In this document: positions 41,996 through 50,813 of the stretch, one piece after another
Position numbering within the stretch: the stretch's first letter is position 1
How the letters are laid out: each line of letters begins with the position of its first letter
Assembly (NCBI RefSeq): GCF_041154485.1
Contig: NZ_AP028669.1
Location: 5,311,001 to 5,375,000, forward strand
Direction of reading: 5' to 3'
DNA from: Variovorax sp. V93
GTDB lineage: Bacteria; Pseudomonadota; Gammaproteobacteria; Burkholderiales; Burkholderiaceae_C
Length of the DNA: 64,000 nt
The notes under the pieces: model-generated
Told to the model about the DNA's origin: nothing
Seen by the model: the letters and a program-made list of their open reading frames with translations, nothing else
The model's database searches: none
Program-made: the position numbers and the translations under genes

Positions 41996-42481
41996 ATGGC
42001 CGAACAAGCTTTTCCGTCCGACCCGGACGCCTGGCGGCAAACCCACCTGGGCCGCCTGCTGGGCCATGCGATGCGCCGCTTCGACGAGCGCGTGCTCGAA
42101 CTCATGGCGCACGACGTCGACGTGCCGCTGGCGCTGTCGAACCTCGCCGCGCGCGCGCAGGTGAGCGCCGCGCACATCCACATCACGCGGCACCTGGCGC
42201 GCGAAGGCTCGCGCCTCACCGAGCTGGCGGAGCGCGCCGGCATGACCAAGCAGGCGATGGGCGCGCTGGTGGACCAGTGCGAGGCCTGGGGCCTGGTGAC
42301 GCGCGGGCCCGATCCGCTCGACGCACGGGCGCGGCGCGTGCTCTTCACCACCGACGGGCTCGCGTGGCTCGACGCCTTCCGCAGCGCGGTGACGCAGGCC
42401 GAGCGCGAGTTCCGCGCCAGCGTGGGCAACGACATTGCCACCGTGGTAACCATCGGACTGGAAGCCTACACGGGGGGCTAG
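41996..42481 (+). CDS. MarR-family transcriptional regulator
   Basis: 161 residues. Winged helix-turn-helix with ARAQVSAAHIHITRHL, GSRLTELAERAGMTKQAMGALVDQCEAWGLVTR (about 70-103, the recognition helix) and the wing DPLDARARRVLFTTDG. Probably a dimeric repressor; the ligand and regulon are unknown. The ATG has only a short leader after TACTAT (41983-41988). It is divergent from recA and 65 bases before a response-regulator gene. Confidence 0.88.
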   Translation: MAEQAFPSDPDAWRQTHLGRLLGHAMRRFDERVLELMAHDVDVPLALSNLAARAQVSAAHIHITRHLAREGSRLTELAERAGMTKQAMGALVDQCEAWGLVTRGPDPLDARARRVLFTTDGLAWLDAFRSAVTQAEREFRASVGNDIATVVTIGLEAYTGG

Positions 42482-42546
42482 ACTCGGCGAAGAGACATAT
42501 GTGAACGCGGCGCCGGCGCGGCGCCCGAACCGGCCGGAGGTGGCTC

Positions 42547-43218
42547 ATGCGGATTCTGATTGCCGAAGACGACCAGGTGCTGGCCGATGCCCTGCTGCGC
42601 AGCCTGCGCACCTCGGGCGCGGCGGTCGACCACGTGGCGAACGGATCGCAGGCCGACACCGCGCTCATGACGCACAGCGAGTTCGACCTGCTGATCCTCG
42701 ACCTGGGGCTGCCCAACCTGCACGGCATCGAGATCCTGAAGCGGCTGCGCGCGCGCGGCTCGCAGCTGCCGGTGCTGGTGCTCACCGCGGCCGACAGCGT
42801 GGAGGAACGCGTCAAGGGCCTGGACCACGGCGCCGACGACTACATGGCCAAGCCCTTCAGCCTGCAGGAGCTCGAGGCGCGCGTGCGGGCGCTCACGCGG
42901 CGCGGCATGGGCGCCACCAGCAACACGATCCGCCACGGCCCGCTGGTGTACGACCAGGCCGGCCGCGTGGCCACCATCGACGGCAAGATGGTCGAGCTCT
43001 CGGCGCGCGAGCTGGGCCTGCTGGAGGTGCTGCTGCAGCGCGCCGGCCGCCTGGTCAGCAAGGACCAGCTGGTGGAGCGCCTGTGCGAATGGGGCGAGGA
43101 GGTGAGCCTCAACGCGATCGAGGTCTACATCCACCGCCTGCGCAAGAAGATCGAGAAGGGGCCGGTGCGCATTGCCACGGTCCGCGGCCTGGGCTACTGC
43201 CTCGAGAAGATTCCCTAG
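42547..43218 (+). CDS. OmpR-family response regulator (QseB/TctD-like)
   Basis: 223 residues. Receiver domain with acidic pair EDD (7-9), phospho-acceptor Asp52 in LLILDLGLP and Lys in YMAKPFS (about 102). C-terminal winged helix with SARELGLLEVLLQRAGRLVSKDQL and VEVYIHRLRKKI-like VYIHRLRKKIEKG. GGAGG lies 7 bases before the ATG. Pairs with the histidine kinase downstream, but a repeat-filled 300-base gap separates them. Confidence 0.93.
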   Translation: MRILIAEDDQVLADALLRSLRTSGAAVDHVANGSQADTALMTHSEFDLLILDLGLPNLHGIEILKRLRARGSQLPVLVLTAADSVEERVKGLDHGADDYMAKPFSLQELEARVRALTRRGMGATSNTIRHGPLVYDQAGRVATIDGKMVELSARELGLLEVLLQRAGRLVSKDQLVERLCEWGEEVSLNAIEVYIHRLRKKIEKGPVRIATVRGLGYCLEKIP

Positions 43219-43271
43219 ATGAAACCCACCCCCGTCCCTCGCTCACTCCGTGTCGCTCGACTCCCCCTCCA

Positions 43272-43313
43272 GGGGGCAACACCAGCGGCCCGGCAAAGCC
43301 GGTTCCGCGGTGT
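43272..43313 (+). repeat. Intergenic repeat, copy 1 (42-bp core)
   Basis: A 42-bp core identical to 43370-43411 and lying within a roughly 90-bp element (about 43232-43319). It contains two potential hairpins: CCCCCTCCAGGGGG at 43263-43276 and CCGGCAAAGCCGG in the core. Similar GC-rich palindromic elements are familiar between genes in Comamonadaceae. Confidence 0.8.
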
Positions 43314-43369
43314 CACTTGGCTCGCCCCCAGTCTTCGCGCACTTCGTGTCGCTTCGCCAACCCCCTACC

Positions 43370-43411
43370 GGGGGCAACACCAGCGGCCCGGCAAAGCCGG
43401 TTCCGCGGTGT
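43370..43411 (+). repeat. Intergenic repeat, copy 2 (42-bp core)
   Basis: Exact second copy of the 42-bp core, 98 bases downstream of copy 1. The flanks are related but diverged (GCACTTCGTGTCGCTTCGCC versus CTCACTCCGTGTCGCTCGAC). Both copies sit between the response-regulator stop and the kinase start, so together they form the whole 43219-43518 gap. Confidence 0.8.
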
Positions 43412-43518
43412 TCTTGGCCTGGGCCGTATCGGTTTCATGCGTCGTGGGTCGCGCACAGCGCGGTGGAAAACTGACTTGACGCGCGGCACGTCGTTTGCAT
43501 AGACCGGGGGCGAGTCCT

Positions 43519-44964
43519 TTGAAACTTTTCCAGCGCGCGCAGCGCTCCCTGTTCGGCGAGATCCTCGACTGGATGCTCACGCCGCTCCTGCTGCTGGTGC
43601 CGGTGAGCATCGGCGTGACCTGGCTGGTGGCGCAGGGTATTGCCAATGCCCCGTTCGACCGCGCGCTCGAATACAACGTGCAGACGCTGGCGCGGCTGGT
43701 CACGGTGCAGCAGGGGCAGACGCAGTTCGTGCTGCCGCAGCCGGCGCGCGAGATCCTGCGGGCCGACGGCGCCGACCGCGTCTACTACCAGGTGCTCGAC
43801 AGCCACGGCGCGCTGCTCAGCGGCGAGCCCGACGTGCCGCACCCCAGCACCGACGAGCCCCCGGTTCCCGGCGTGGTCCAACTGCGCAACGGCGAGATGC
43901 GCGGCAAGTCGGTCCGCGTGGCCTCGCTCTGGCTCGCGGGCCCCGACAGCGACGCGGAGCCGGCGCTGCTGCAGGTGGCCGAGACGCGCGAGAAGCAGTC
44001 GGTGCTGGCCACCGAGATCATCAAGGGCGTGCTGCTGCCGCAGTTCGCGATCCTGCCGCTGGCCGTGCTGCTGATCTGGCTGGCGCTGGTGCGCGGCATC
44101 AAGCCGCTGTCGGTGGTGGAGGCGCGCATCCGCGAGCGCCGCCCGGGCGACCTGAGCCCGCTGGACGAATCGTCGGTGCCGCTCGAAGTGGTGCCGCTGG
44201 TCTCGTCGGTCAACGAACTGCTCGACAAGCTCAATGACTCGATCCACACGCAGAAGCGCTTCCTGGCCGATGCGGCGCACCAGCTCAAGACGCCGCTCGC
44301 GGGCCTGCGCATGCAGGCCGACCTGGCGCAGCGCGAGGGCGCCAATGCCGACGAGCTCAAGCAGTCGCTCAAGCAGATCGGCCGCGCCAGCGTGCGCGCC
44401 ACCCACACGGTGAACCAGCTGCTCTCGCTCGCGCGCGCCGAAAGCACCGGCGCCGGCACCGGCCGCCAGCCCTGCGACCTGGCGCGGCTCACCATCGAGG
44501 TGGTGCGCGAAGCGGTGCCGCGCGCGATCGAGAAGCGCATCGACCTGGGCTACGACGGCGCCGAGGCGGGCGCGCCCGGCGTGGTGATCGAAGGCAACCA
44601 GACGCTACTCAAGGAGCTGGTGCGCAACCTGCTCGACAACGCGATCAACTACACGCCTTCGACCGCCGAGCGGCCCGGCGTGATCACCGCGCGCGTGCTG
44701 GCCGACCCCTTCGGCCACGTGGTGCTGCTGCAGGTGGAGGACAACGGTCCGGGCATTGCAGAGGCCGACCGCGAACTGGTATTCGAGCCGTTCTACCGCG
44801 TGCTTGGCAACGAGGCCGACGGCTCGGGGCTGGGCCTGCCGATCGTGCGCGAGATCGCCAACCAGCACCATGCGCAGGTGAAGCTGGAGGACGCGCATCC
44901 GGGCCGGCAGCCGCCGGGGGCGCGTTTCACAGTGCGCTTCGAAGGCGAAGAAGCCGCGGCCTGA
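43519..44964 (+). CDS. Sensor histidine kinase (TctE/QseC-like)
   Basis: 481 residues from the TTG at 43519 (GGGGGCGAG lies just upstream; a TTG at 43495 adds 8 residues). Two membrane helices (about 20-40 and 180-200) enclose a periplasmic sensor region (2CSK_N-like). A HisKA helix with the phospho-accepting His254 in DAAHQLKTPLAGL follows, then N box LVRNLLDNAINYTP, G1 VEDNGPGI and G2 GSGLGLPIV. Partner of the response regulator at 42547. The signal is unknown; TctE relatives sense tricarboxylates. Confidence 0.9.
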   Translation: MKLFQRAQRSLFGEILDWMLTPLLLLVPVSIGVTWLVAQGIANAPFDRALEYNVQTLARLVTVQQGQTQFVLPQPAREILRADGADRVYYQVLDSHGALLSGEPDVPHPSTDEPPVPGVVQLRNGEMRGKSVRVASLWLAGPDSDAEPALLQVAETREKQSVLATEIIKGVLLPQFAILPLAVLLIWLALVRGIKPLSVVEARIRERRPGDLSPLDESSVPLEVVPLVSSVNELLDKLNDSIHTQKRFLADAAHQLKTPLAGLRMQADLAQREGANADELKQSLKQIGRASVRATHTVNQLLSLARAESTGAGTGRQPCDLARLTIEVVREAVPRAIEKRIDLGYDGAEAGAPGVVIEGNQTLLKELVRNLLDNAINYTPSTAERPGVITARVLADPFGHVVLLQVEDNGPGIAEADRELVFEPFYRVLGNEADGSGLGLPIVREIANQHHAQVKLEDAHPGRQPPGARFTVRFEGEEAAA

Positions 44965-44982
44965 GACGCGGCGGCGGGTTCG

Positions 44983-45171
44983 TCAGGGCGCGCCCTTGGC
45001 GTCCTTGCGGATCTGAAGCCACTCGGGATGCACCTGGCGGGCGAGGCGCTGCGGTTCGCGCTCGTTGAAGCCCGCGGGCGCCAGGCCGAAGCCGGCCAGG
45101 TCGCCGCGCGACCACAGCCAGTAGCCCAGATTGGCGGCAAGCAGGGCAATCAGCAGCAGGCGCAGCTTCAT
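44983..45171 (-). CDS. Small membrane-anchored protein resembling the N-terminus of SPOR-domain proteins
   Basis: 62 residues: a hydrophobic N-terminal anchor (LRLLLIALLAANLGYWLWS) then FNEREPQRLARQVHPEWLQI. The EPQRL-x2-QV-x-PE pattern occurs at the start of longer Comamonadaceae SPOR-domain proteins, but here the reading frame ends at once and no SPOR domain follows. It could be a true short protein or a truncated remnant. It lies 11 bases after birA. Confidence 0.55.
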   Translation of the reverse strand: MKLRLLLIALLAANLGYWLWSRGDLAGFGLAPAGFNEREPQRLARQVHPEWLQIRKDAKGAP

Positions 45172-45182
45172 GGTGGCCGGCC

Positions 45183-46010
45183 TCAGAACGCCATGCCGCT
45201 CGGGCGCACGCTGACTTCGTCGCTCGAGACCAGCTGCAGCCCGCCGGTGGTGCGCACCTGGAGCTCGCCGCCCCAGGCCACGCCCTCGCACAGGCCGAAG
45301 CTGCCGTCGCTGAGCTGGACTTCGCGCCCGCGCAAGGCGTCGCGCGCGGCAAAGCGTTCGGCAAACGGCCCGAAGCCCTGTGCCTCGAAGGCCTGCACGC
45401 TGTGCACCAGCGGCGCGGCCAGTTCGGCCAGCACCTGGGGCGCGGTGGCATCGGGGCGCCACTGGCGCAGCCAGGCCGGCGGGGTGCGCATGCCATCGCC
45501 CTCGCGCGGGCCGATGTTGATGCCGATGCCGATCACCAGGTAGCGCGGCGGGGCCGGCGCGTCGGCGCGGCCCGCATGCGGCATGGCGGTTTCGATCAGG
45601 ATGCCGGCCAGCTTGCGGTCCTCCACCCACAGGTCGTTGGGCCACTTGAGCGCGACCTTGGCCGCGCCCGTGGGATCGAGGCTTTCCGCCACGCTCACGC
45701 CCACGGCCAGCGAGAGACCGGCCCAGTCGCGCGGTGCGAGCGGCAGGCCCAGCGAGAAGGTGAGGGAGGCGGCGCCTTGTTCCTCGCTTTGCTGCGCGCT
45801 CCGCCAGGGGCGGCCGAGCCGGCCGCGCCCGGCCGTCTGGCGCTCGGCCACCAGCAGCACCGGCGGGGTGTGGCCGGCGCGCGCGCGGCGCATGAGCTCG
45901 GTGTTGGTCGAATCGATCTCGGCCACGGCCTCGACCGCGAAGCCGGGCAGGAGCGGCGCCACCGCCGCGGCGATCCGGTCTTCGAACCAGGCGGCCTGGG
46001 TACCCATCAT
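45183..46010 (-). CDS. birA: Biotin-[acetyl-CoA-carboxylase] ligase BirA
   Basis: 275 residues; the monofunctional type without the DNA-binding wing. Motifs: IDSTNTELMRRA, the biotinyl-AMP loop GRGRLGRPW (about 66-74), LKWPNDLWVEDRKLAGILIE, and YLVIGIGINI. The ATG pair MM at 46010/46007 overlaps the region just after the SET-gene stop, with AAGGG upstream. Attaches biotin to carboxylase carrier proteins. Confidence 0.93.
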   Translation of the reverse strand: MMGTQAAWFEDRIAAAVAPLLPGFAVEAVAEIDSTNTELMRRARAGHTPPVLLVAERQTAGRGRLGRPWRSAQQSEEQGAASLTFSLGLPLAPRDWAGLSLAVGVSVAESLDPTGAAKVALKWPNDLWVEDRKLAGILIETAMPHAGRADAPAPPRYLVIGIGINIGPREGDGMRTPPAWLRQWRPDATAPQVLAELAAPLVHSVQAFEAQGFGPFAERFAARDALRGREVQLSDGSFGLCEGVAWGGELQVRTTGGLQLVSSDEVSVRPSGMAF

Positions 46011-46012
46011 GC

Positions 46013-46669
46013 TCAGCCCTTGCCGGCTCCGTCGTCCTTTTTGGACTTCTTTTTTTCCGGTTTCTTTTCGGCCTTGTTCTCCGCCTTTTTCCCGGCCTTT
46101 TTTTCGGCTTTCTTGTCCGCCTTTTTGGCTTCTTTTTTCTCGGCCTTTTTCTTGTCGGCCTTCTTCCTGGCCTTTTTCTTCTTTTTCTTTTCTTCGTCTT
46201 CGTCCTTGGGCGTCAGCAGCGTGCCGCGGCAATTCTCGGAGCCGCACCAGCAGGGAAACTCGGACAGCAGCTTCGGCGTGTAGGGCTCGTCGATGATCAG
46301 GCCGTAGTCGTAGTTGAGTTCTTCTCCTGCAGCAATGTTGCGCAGCGCCTTGATATAAACGCGCCCATTGATCTCGTCGGCCTCGCAGTTCGGATCGCAC
46401 GAATGGTTGATCCAGCGCGCATCGTTGCCCTTGACGTTGCCGTCGATCACGCGTCCGTCGTCGATGTGGAAGTAGAAGGTGTGGTTCGGCTGGGCCGGGT
46501 CGTGCGGGTGGCGGCGCAGCGCCTCCTTCCAGCTGATGACTTCGCCCTTGTATTCGATCAGCGTCTCGCCCTCGGCCAGGTCGTCCACGGCGAACACGCC
46601 GTTGCCGTGGACATCCGAGCGCCGCATCTGGATGCGGCGGCCGGCGAATTGTGGGGATTTGGAAGGCAT
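46013..46669 (-). CDS. SET-domain lysine methyltransferase with Lys-rich tail
   Basis: 218 residues. SET domain 10-150: RRSDVHGNGVFAVDDLAEGETLIEYKGE, the pseudoknot motif NHSCDPNC (88-95), the catalytic YDYG (120-123), and a post-SET-type CWCGSENC (140-147) that could hold zinc. The tail (about 155-218) is almost wholly Lys/Ala/Glu with repeated KKAEKK units, like bacterial histone-H1-like tails. The domain is complete and should be active. The substrate is unknown; ribosomal or nucleoid proteins are guesses. Confidence 0.92.
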   Translation of the reverse strand: MPSKSPQFAGRRIQMRRSDVHGNGVFAVDDLAEGETLIEYKGEVISWKEALRRHPHDPAQPNHTFYFHIDDGRVIDGNVKGNDARWINHSCDPNCEADEINGRVYIKALRNIAAGEELNYDYGLIIDEPYTPKLLSEFPCWCGSENCRGTLLTPKDEDEEKKKKKKARKKADKKKAEKKEAKKADKKAEKKAGKKAENKAEKKPEKKKSKKDDGAGKG

Positions 46670-46690
46670 CGCCGAAGTCTGTTAGGTTGA

Positions 46691-46727
46691 ATATGCACAC
46701 ATGCGCGTGTGCGCGTGCGCACACGCG
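46691..46727. repeat. 37-bp alternating purine-pyrimidine tract with perfect inverted repeat
   Basis: Every base from 46691 to 46727 alternates purine and pyrimidine, mostly CG, CA and TG steps, the class of sequence that most readily becomes Z-DNA. Within it, 46704-46727 is a perfect 11-bp inverted repeat with a GT centre and could also form a cruciform. It lies 22 bases upstream of the SET-gene start and 125 bases upstream of topB. Confidence 0.85.
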
Positions 46728-46749
46728 GGAAGCCGCAGATTGTATGTGG

Positions 46750-46826
46750 CCCCCACGCTCCCGCACTGCGTGTCGTCGCTGCCCCCGAGGGGGCCGCGGG
46801 CCGCCTTGAGGCGGCTCGGCGCCGGC
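46750..46826. repeat. Comamonadaceae-type GC-rich intergenic repeat
   Basis: Contains GCTCCCGCACTGCGTGTCG, then the hairpins CCCCCGAGGGGG (46782-46793) and CCGCCTTGAGGCGG (46801-46814). Related in layout to the element at 43232-43319 (a CTCnCTnCGTGTCGCT run followed by a C5/G5 hairpin). It fills most of the leader between the alternating tract and topB. Confidence 0.65.
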
Positions 46827-46851
46827 CAGAGAACACTTTTAGGAATTGTTG

Positions 46852-49800
46852 ATGAAGACCTTGGTAATCGCAGAAAAGCCGTCGGTGGCACAGGACATCG
46901 TCCGCGCCCTCACGCCGGTGGCCGGCAAGTTCGACAAGCATGACGAGCATTTCGAGAACGACAGCTATGTCGTGACCAGCGCCGTCGGCCACCTGGTCGA
47001 GATCCAGGCGCCCGAGGAGTTCGACGTCAAGCGGGGCAAGTGGAGCTTCGCGAACCTGCCGGTGATTCCGCCGCACTTCGACCTGAAGCCGGTCGACAAG
47101 ACGAAGACGCGCCTGAACGCCGTGGTCAAGCAGGCCAAGCGCAAGGACGTGACGCAGCTCATCAACGCCTGCGACGCGGGGCGCGAGGGGGAGCTGATCT
47201 TCCGCCTGATCGAGCAGTACGCGGGCGGCAAGACCGGCCTGAACAAGCCGGTCAAGCGCCTGTGGCTGCAGTCGATGACGCCGCAGGCCATCCGCGACGG
47301 CTTCGAGGCGCTGCGCACCGAAAAGCAGATGCAGGGCCTGGCCGACGCCGCGCGCTCGCGCTCCGAGGCCGACTGGCTGGTGGGCATCAACGGCACGCGC
47401 GCCATGACGGCCTTCAACTCGCGCGACGGCGGCTTCTTCCTGACGACGGTGGGCCGGGTGCAGACGCCCACGCTGTCGGTGGTGGTCGAGCGCGAGGAAA
47501 AGATCCGCAAGTTCGTGAGCCGCGACTACTGGGAAATCCACGGCGTGTTCCAGGCCGAGGCCGGCCAGTACCCCGGCAAGTGGTTCGACGCCAACTTCAA
47601 GAAGCCGCCGCCGGGCCCCGACGGCACGGCCGACGCCGAGATCCGCGCCGACCGCGTGTGGAGCGAGCGCGAGGCGCGCGAGATCGCCGACGCGGCGCGC
47701 GGCAAGCCCGCCACCGTCACCGAGGAAAGCAAGCCCACCACCCAGGCCTCGCCGATGCTGTTCGACCTGACCTCGCTGCAGCGCGAGGCCAACGGCCGCT
47801 TCGGCTTCTCGGCCAAGACCACGCTGGCGCTGGCGCAGAGCCTGTATGAGCGCCACAAGGCGCTGACCTATCCGCGGACCGACTCGCGCGCGCTGCCCGA
47901 GGACTACCTGCCGGTGGTGAAGGACACCATGAAGATGCTCGCCGACAGCGGCATGAAGCACCTCGCGCCCTTCGCGCAGCAGGCGGTCGACGGCAGCTAC
48001 GTGAAGCCGAACAAGCGCATCTTCGACAACGCCAAGGTGTCGGATCACTTCGCGATCATTCCTACGCTGCAGGCGCCGAGCGGCCTTTCCGATGCCGAAC
48101 AGAAGCTGTACGACTTCGTGGTGCGCCGCTTCATGTCGGTGTTCTTCCCGAGCGCCGAATTCCAGGTGACCACGCGCATCAGCACGGTGGAGGCTGGCGG
48201 CAAGAAATATCCGTTCCGCAGCGACGGCAAGGTGCTGGTCAAGCCGGGCTGGCTCGCCATCTGGGGCAAGGAAGCGATCAACGACGACGACGAGAAGGAC
48301 GGCAAGAACCTGGTGGTGGTGAAACCGGGCGAAACGGTGAAGACCGAATCGGCCGACCTGAAGGCGCTGAAGACCCGGCCGCCGGCGCGCTATTCGGAAG
48401 CCACGCTGCTGGGCGCCATGGAAGGCGCCGGCAAGACCATCGACGACGACGAGCTGCGCGAGGCCATGCAAGAGAAGGGCCTCGGCACGCCAGCCACGCG
48501 CGCGGCCACCATCGAAGGCCTGATCACCGAGAAATACATGCTGCGCGAGGGCCGCGAGCTGATCCCCACGGCCAAGGCCTTCCAGCTCATGACGCTGCTG
48601 CGCGGCCTGGGCGTGGAGGAACTCTCCAAGGCCGAGCTCACGGGCGAGTGGGAATACAAGCTTGCGCAGATGGAGAAGGGCGCGCTGAGCCGCGACGCCT
48701 TCATGCGCGAGATCGCCGAGATGACGCAGCACATCGTCAAGAAGGCGAAGGAATACGACCGCGACACCGTGCCGGGCGACTACACGACGCTGTCGACCCC
48801 GTGCCCCAACTGCGGCGGCGTGGTGAAGGAAAACTACCGCCGCTATGCCTGCACCGGCAAGAGCGGCACGGGCGAAGACGCCTGCGGCTTCTCGTTCGGC
48901 AAGTCGCCGGCCGGGCGCACCTTCGAGGTGGCCGAGGCCGAGGCGCTGCTGGCCGACAAGCACATCGGCCCGCTGGAAGGCTTCCGCTCCAAGGCCGGCT
49001 GGCCCTTCACCTCAGAGATCATCCTGAAGTTCGACGAAGAGGCGAAGAACTGGAAGCTGGAGTTCGACTTCGGCGACGACAAGAACGCCGACACCGGCGA
49101 GATCGTCGACTTCAGCGAGCAGGACACGGTGGGCCCGTGCCCGGTCTGCGGCGCGCCGGTGTTCGAGCACGGCAGCAACTATGTCTGCGAGAAGTCGGTG
49201 CCCACCAATGCGCAGCCGACGCCGAGCTGCACCTTCAAGACCGGCAAGATCATCCTGCAGCAGCCGGTGGAGCGCGCGCAGATGGAAAAGCTGCTGGCCA
49301 CCGGCAAGACCGACCTGCTCGACAAGTTCGTGAGCATGCGCACGCGCCGCGCCTTCAAGGCCTTCCTGACGTGGAACGCCGAGGAGGGCAAGGTGACCTT
49401 CGAGTTCGCGCCGCGCGAAGGCGGCAGCAAGTTCCCGCCGCGCAAGACCTTCGGCAAGGCCGCGCCGGCCGGCAAGACCGCGGCCGCCAAGAAGGTGGCG
49501 GCGAAGAAGACGCCCGCCGCCAAGAAGGCGCCGGCCGCGAAGAAGGCCGCGGCGCCGCGCAAGCCCGGTGCAGGCCTGAAGCCGAGCGATTCGCTGGCCG
49601 CGGTGATCGGTGCCGAGCCGGTGGCGCGCACCGAGGTCATCAAGAAGCTCTGGGACTACATCAAGGCCAACGGCCTGCAGGACGCGGCCAACAAGCGCGC
49701 GATCAATGCCGACGCCAAGCTCAAGCCGGTGTTCGGCAAGGACCAGGTGACGATGTTCGAGCTCGCGGGCATCGTGGGCAAGCACCTCTCGGCGCCATGA
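46852..49800 (+). CDS. topB: DNA topoisomerase III with C-terminal SWIB domain
   Basis: 982 residues, longer than E. coli TopB (653). TOPRIM domain at the start ([20 protein letters not shown]), active-site Tyr at about 340 in LTYPRTDSR, then C4-type zinc fingers near 651 (CPNCGG) and 764 (CPVCGAP). A Lys/Ala-rich linker (about 875-905) follows, and a SWIB/MDM2-like domain (about 905-982: [35 protein letters not shown]). The ATG at 46852 has AGGA 7 bases upstream. A TTG two codons earlier is less likely. Confidence 0.95.
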   Translation: MKTLVIAEKPSVAQDIVRALTPVAGKFDKHDEHFENDSYVVTSAVGHLVEIQAPEEFDVKRGKWSFANLPVIPPHFDLKPVDKTKTRLNAVVKQAKRKDVTQLINACDAGREGELIFRLIEQYAGGKTGLNKPVKRLWLQSMTPQAIRDGFEALRTEKQMQGLADAARSRSEADWLVGINGTRAMTAFNSRDGGFFLTTVGRVQTPTLSVVVEREEKIRKFVSRDYWEIHGVFQAEAGQYPGKWFDANFKKPPPGPDGTADAEIRADRVWSEREAREIADAARGKPATVTEESKPTTQASPMLFDLTSLQREANGRFGFSAKTTLALAQSLYERHKALTYPRTDSRALPEDYLPVVKDTMKMLADSGMKHLAPFAQQAVDGSYVKPNKRIFDNAKVSDHFAIIPTLQAPSGLSDAEQKLYDFVVRRFMSVFFPSAEFQVTTRISTVEAGGKKYPFRSDGKVLVKPGWLAIWGKEAINDDDEKDGKNLVVVKPGETVKTESADLKALKTRPPARYSEATLLGAMEGAGKTIDDDELREAMQEKGLGTPATRAATIEGLITEKYMLREGRELIPTAKAFQLMTLLRGLGVEELSKAELTGEWEYKLAQMEKGALSRDAFMREIAEMTQHIVKKAKEYDRDTVPGDYTTLSTPCPNCGGVVKENYRRYACTGKSGTGEDACGFSFGKSPAGRTFEVAEAEALLADKHIGPLEGFRSKAGWPFTSEIILKFDEEAKNWKLEFDFGDDKNADTGEIVDFSEQDTVGPCPVCGAPVFEHGSNYVCEKSVPTNAQPTPSCTFKTGKIILQQPVERAQMEKLLATGKTDLLDKFVSMRTRRAFKAFLTWNAEEGKVTFEFAPREGGSKFPPRKTFGKAAPAGKTAAAKKVAAKKTPAAKKAPAAKKAAAPRKPGAGLKPSDSLAAVIGAEPVARTEVIKKLWDYIKANGLQDAANKRAINADAKLKPVFGKDQVTMFELAGIVGKHLSAP

Positions 49801-50795
49801 CCGCGGGGCGCAGGCATTTCGCCGCCGGCCTGGCTGCCGGCGCCGCGGCATTGCTGCTTGCCGGCACGGCCGGCCTGGCGCAGGCCGCGGCGTGGCCCGA
49901 CCGGCCCGTGAAGCTGGTGGTGCCGTTCCCGCCCGGGCAGGCCACCGACATCTTCGCGCGCGCACTGGCCGAACAGCTCGGCAAGCGGCTGGGCCAGCCG
50001 GTGATCGTGGACAACAAGGCCGGCGCCGGCAGCAACATCGGCACCGAGTTCGTGGTGCGCTCGCCGCCCGACGGCTACACGCTGGTGGTGGCCGGCAGCG
50101 CGATGGCGGTGAACCAGACGCTCTATGCCAAGCCGGGCTTCGACCCGCGCAAGGACCTGGTGGGCATCTCGCTCATCGCCACGGTTCCGCTGGTGTTCCT
50201 GGCCACGCCCGAAAGCGGCATCCGCAGCATGGCCGACCTGGCCGCGCGCGCCAAGGCCGAGCCCGGCCGGCTGAGCTACGCCAGCGCGGGCATCGGCGGC
50301 ACGCAGCATCTGTCGGGCGAGATGTTCAAGTCGGCCGCGCGCGTCTTCATCACCCACATTCCGTACCGCGGCAGCGGGCCGGCGCAGTCGGACTTCCTGG
50401 GCAACCAGATTCCGCTGATGGTCGACTCGGTGACGGCCGCGCTGCCGCACATCAAGTCGGGCAGGGCGATTGCGCTGGCGGTGACCTCAGCCAAACGCTC
50501 CTCGCAGTTGCCTGACGTACCCACCGTGCGCGAAAGCGGCGTGGCCGGCACCAAGGACTTCGAGGCCGTGGGCTGGCTCGGCCTGATGGCGCCGCGCGGC
50601 ACGCCGCCCGAGATCACGGCGCGGCTGAACCAGGAAGTGACCGACATCCTCAAGAGCGAGCAGATGGCGCGCTTCATCCGCGACCGCGGCTCCGAGCCCG
50701 CGCCCACCACGGGCGCCGAGTTCGACCGCTTCGTGGCGAACGAGATCCAGCGCTGGGGCGGCGCGGTGAAGGCCTCGGGCGCCAAGCCCGAGTAG
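49797..50795 (+). CDS. Bug-family tripartite tricarboxylate transporter substrate-binding protein
   Basis: 332 residues. N-terminal signal peptide (about 1-30, ending AQAAA), then the TctC hallmark [42 protein letters not shown], and late motif [11 protein letters not shown]. Periplasmic binding protein of a family greatly expanded in Burkholderiales. No TctA/TctB membrane genes are nearby. The ATG overlaps the topB stop (ATGA). Confidence 0.92.
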   Translation: MTAGRRHFAAGLAAGAAALLLAGTAGLAQAAAWPDRPVKLVVPFPPGQATDIFARALAEQLGKRLGQPVIVDNKAGAGSNIGTEFVVRSPPDGYTLVVAGSAMAVNQTLYAKPGFDPRKDLVGISLIATVPLVFLATPESGIRSMADLAARAKAEPGRLSYASAGIGGTQHLSGEMFKSAARVFITHIPYRGSGPAQSDFLGNQIPLMVDSVTAALPHIKSGRAIALAVTSAKRSSQLPDVPTVRESGVAGTKDFEAVGWLGLMAPRGTPPEITARLNQEVTDILKSEQMARFIRDRGSEPAPTTGAEFDRFVANEIQRWGGAVKASGAKPE

Positions 50796-50813
50796 CGGCC
50801 CGCGGCGCGGAGC

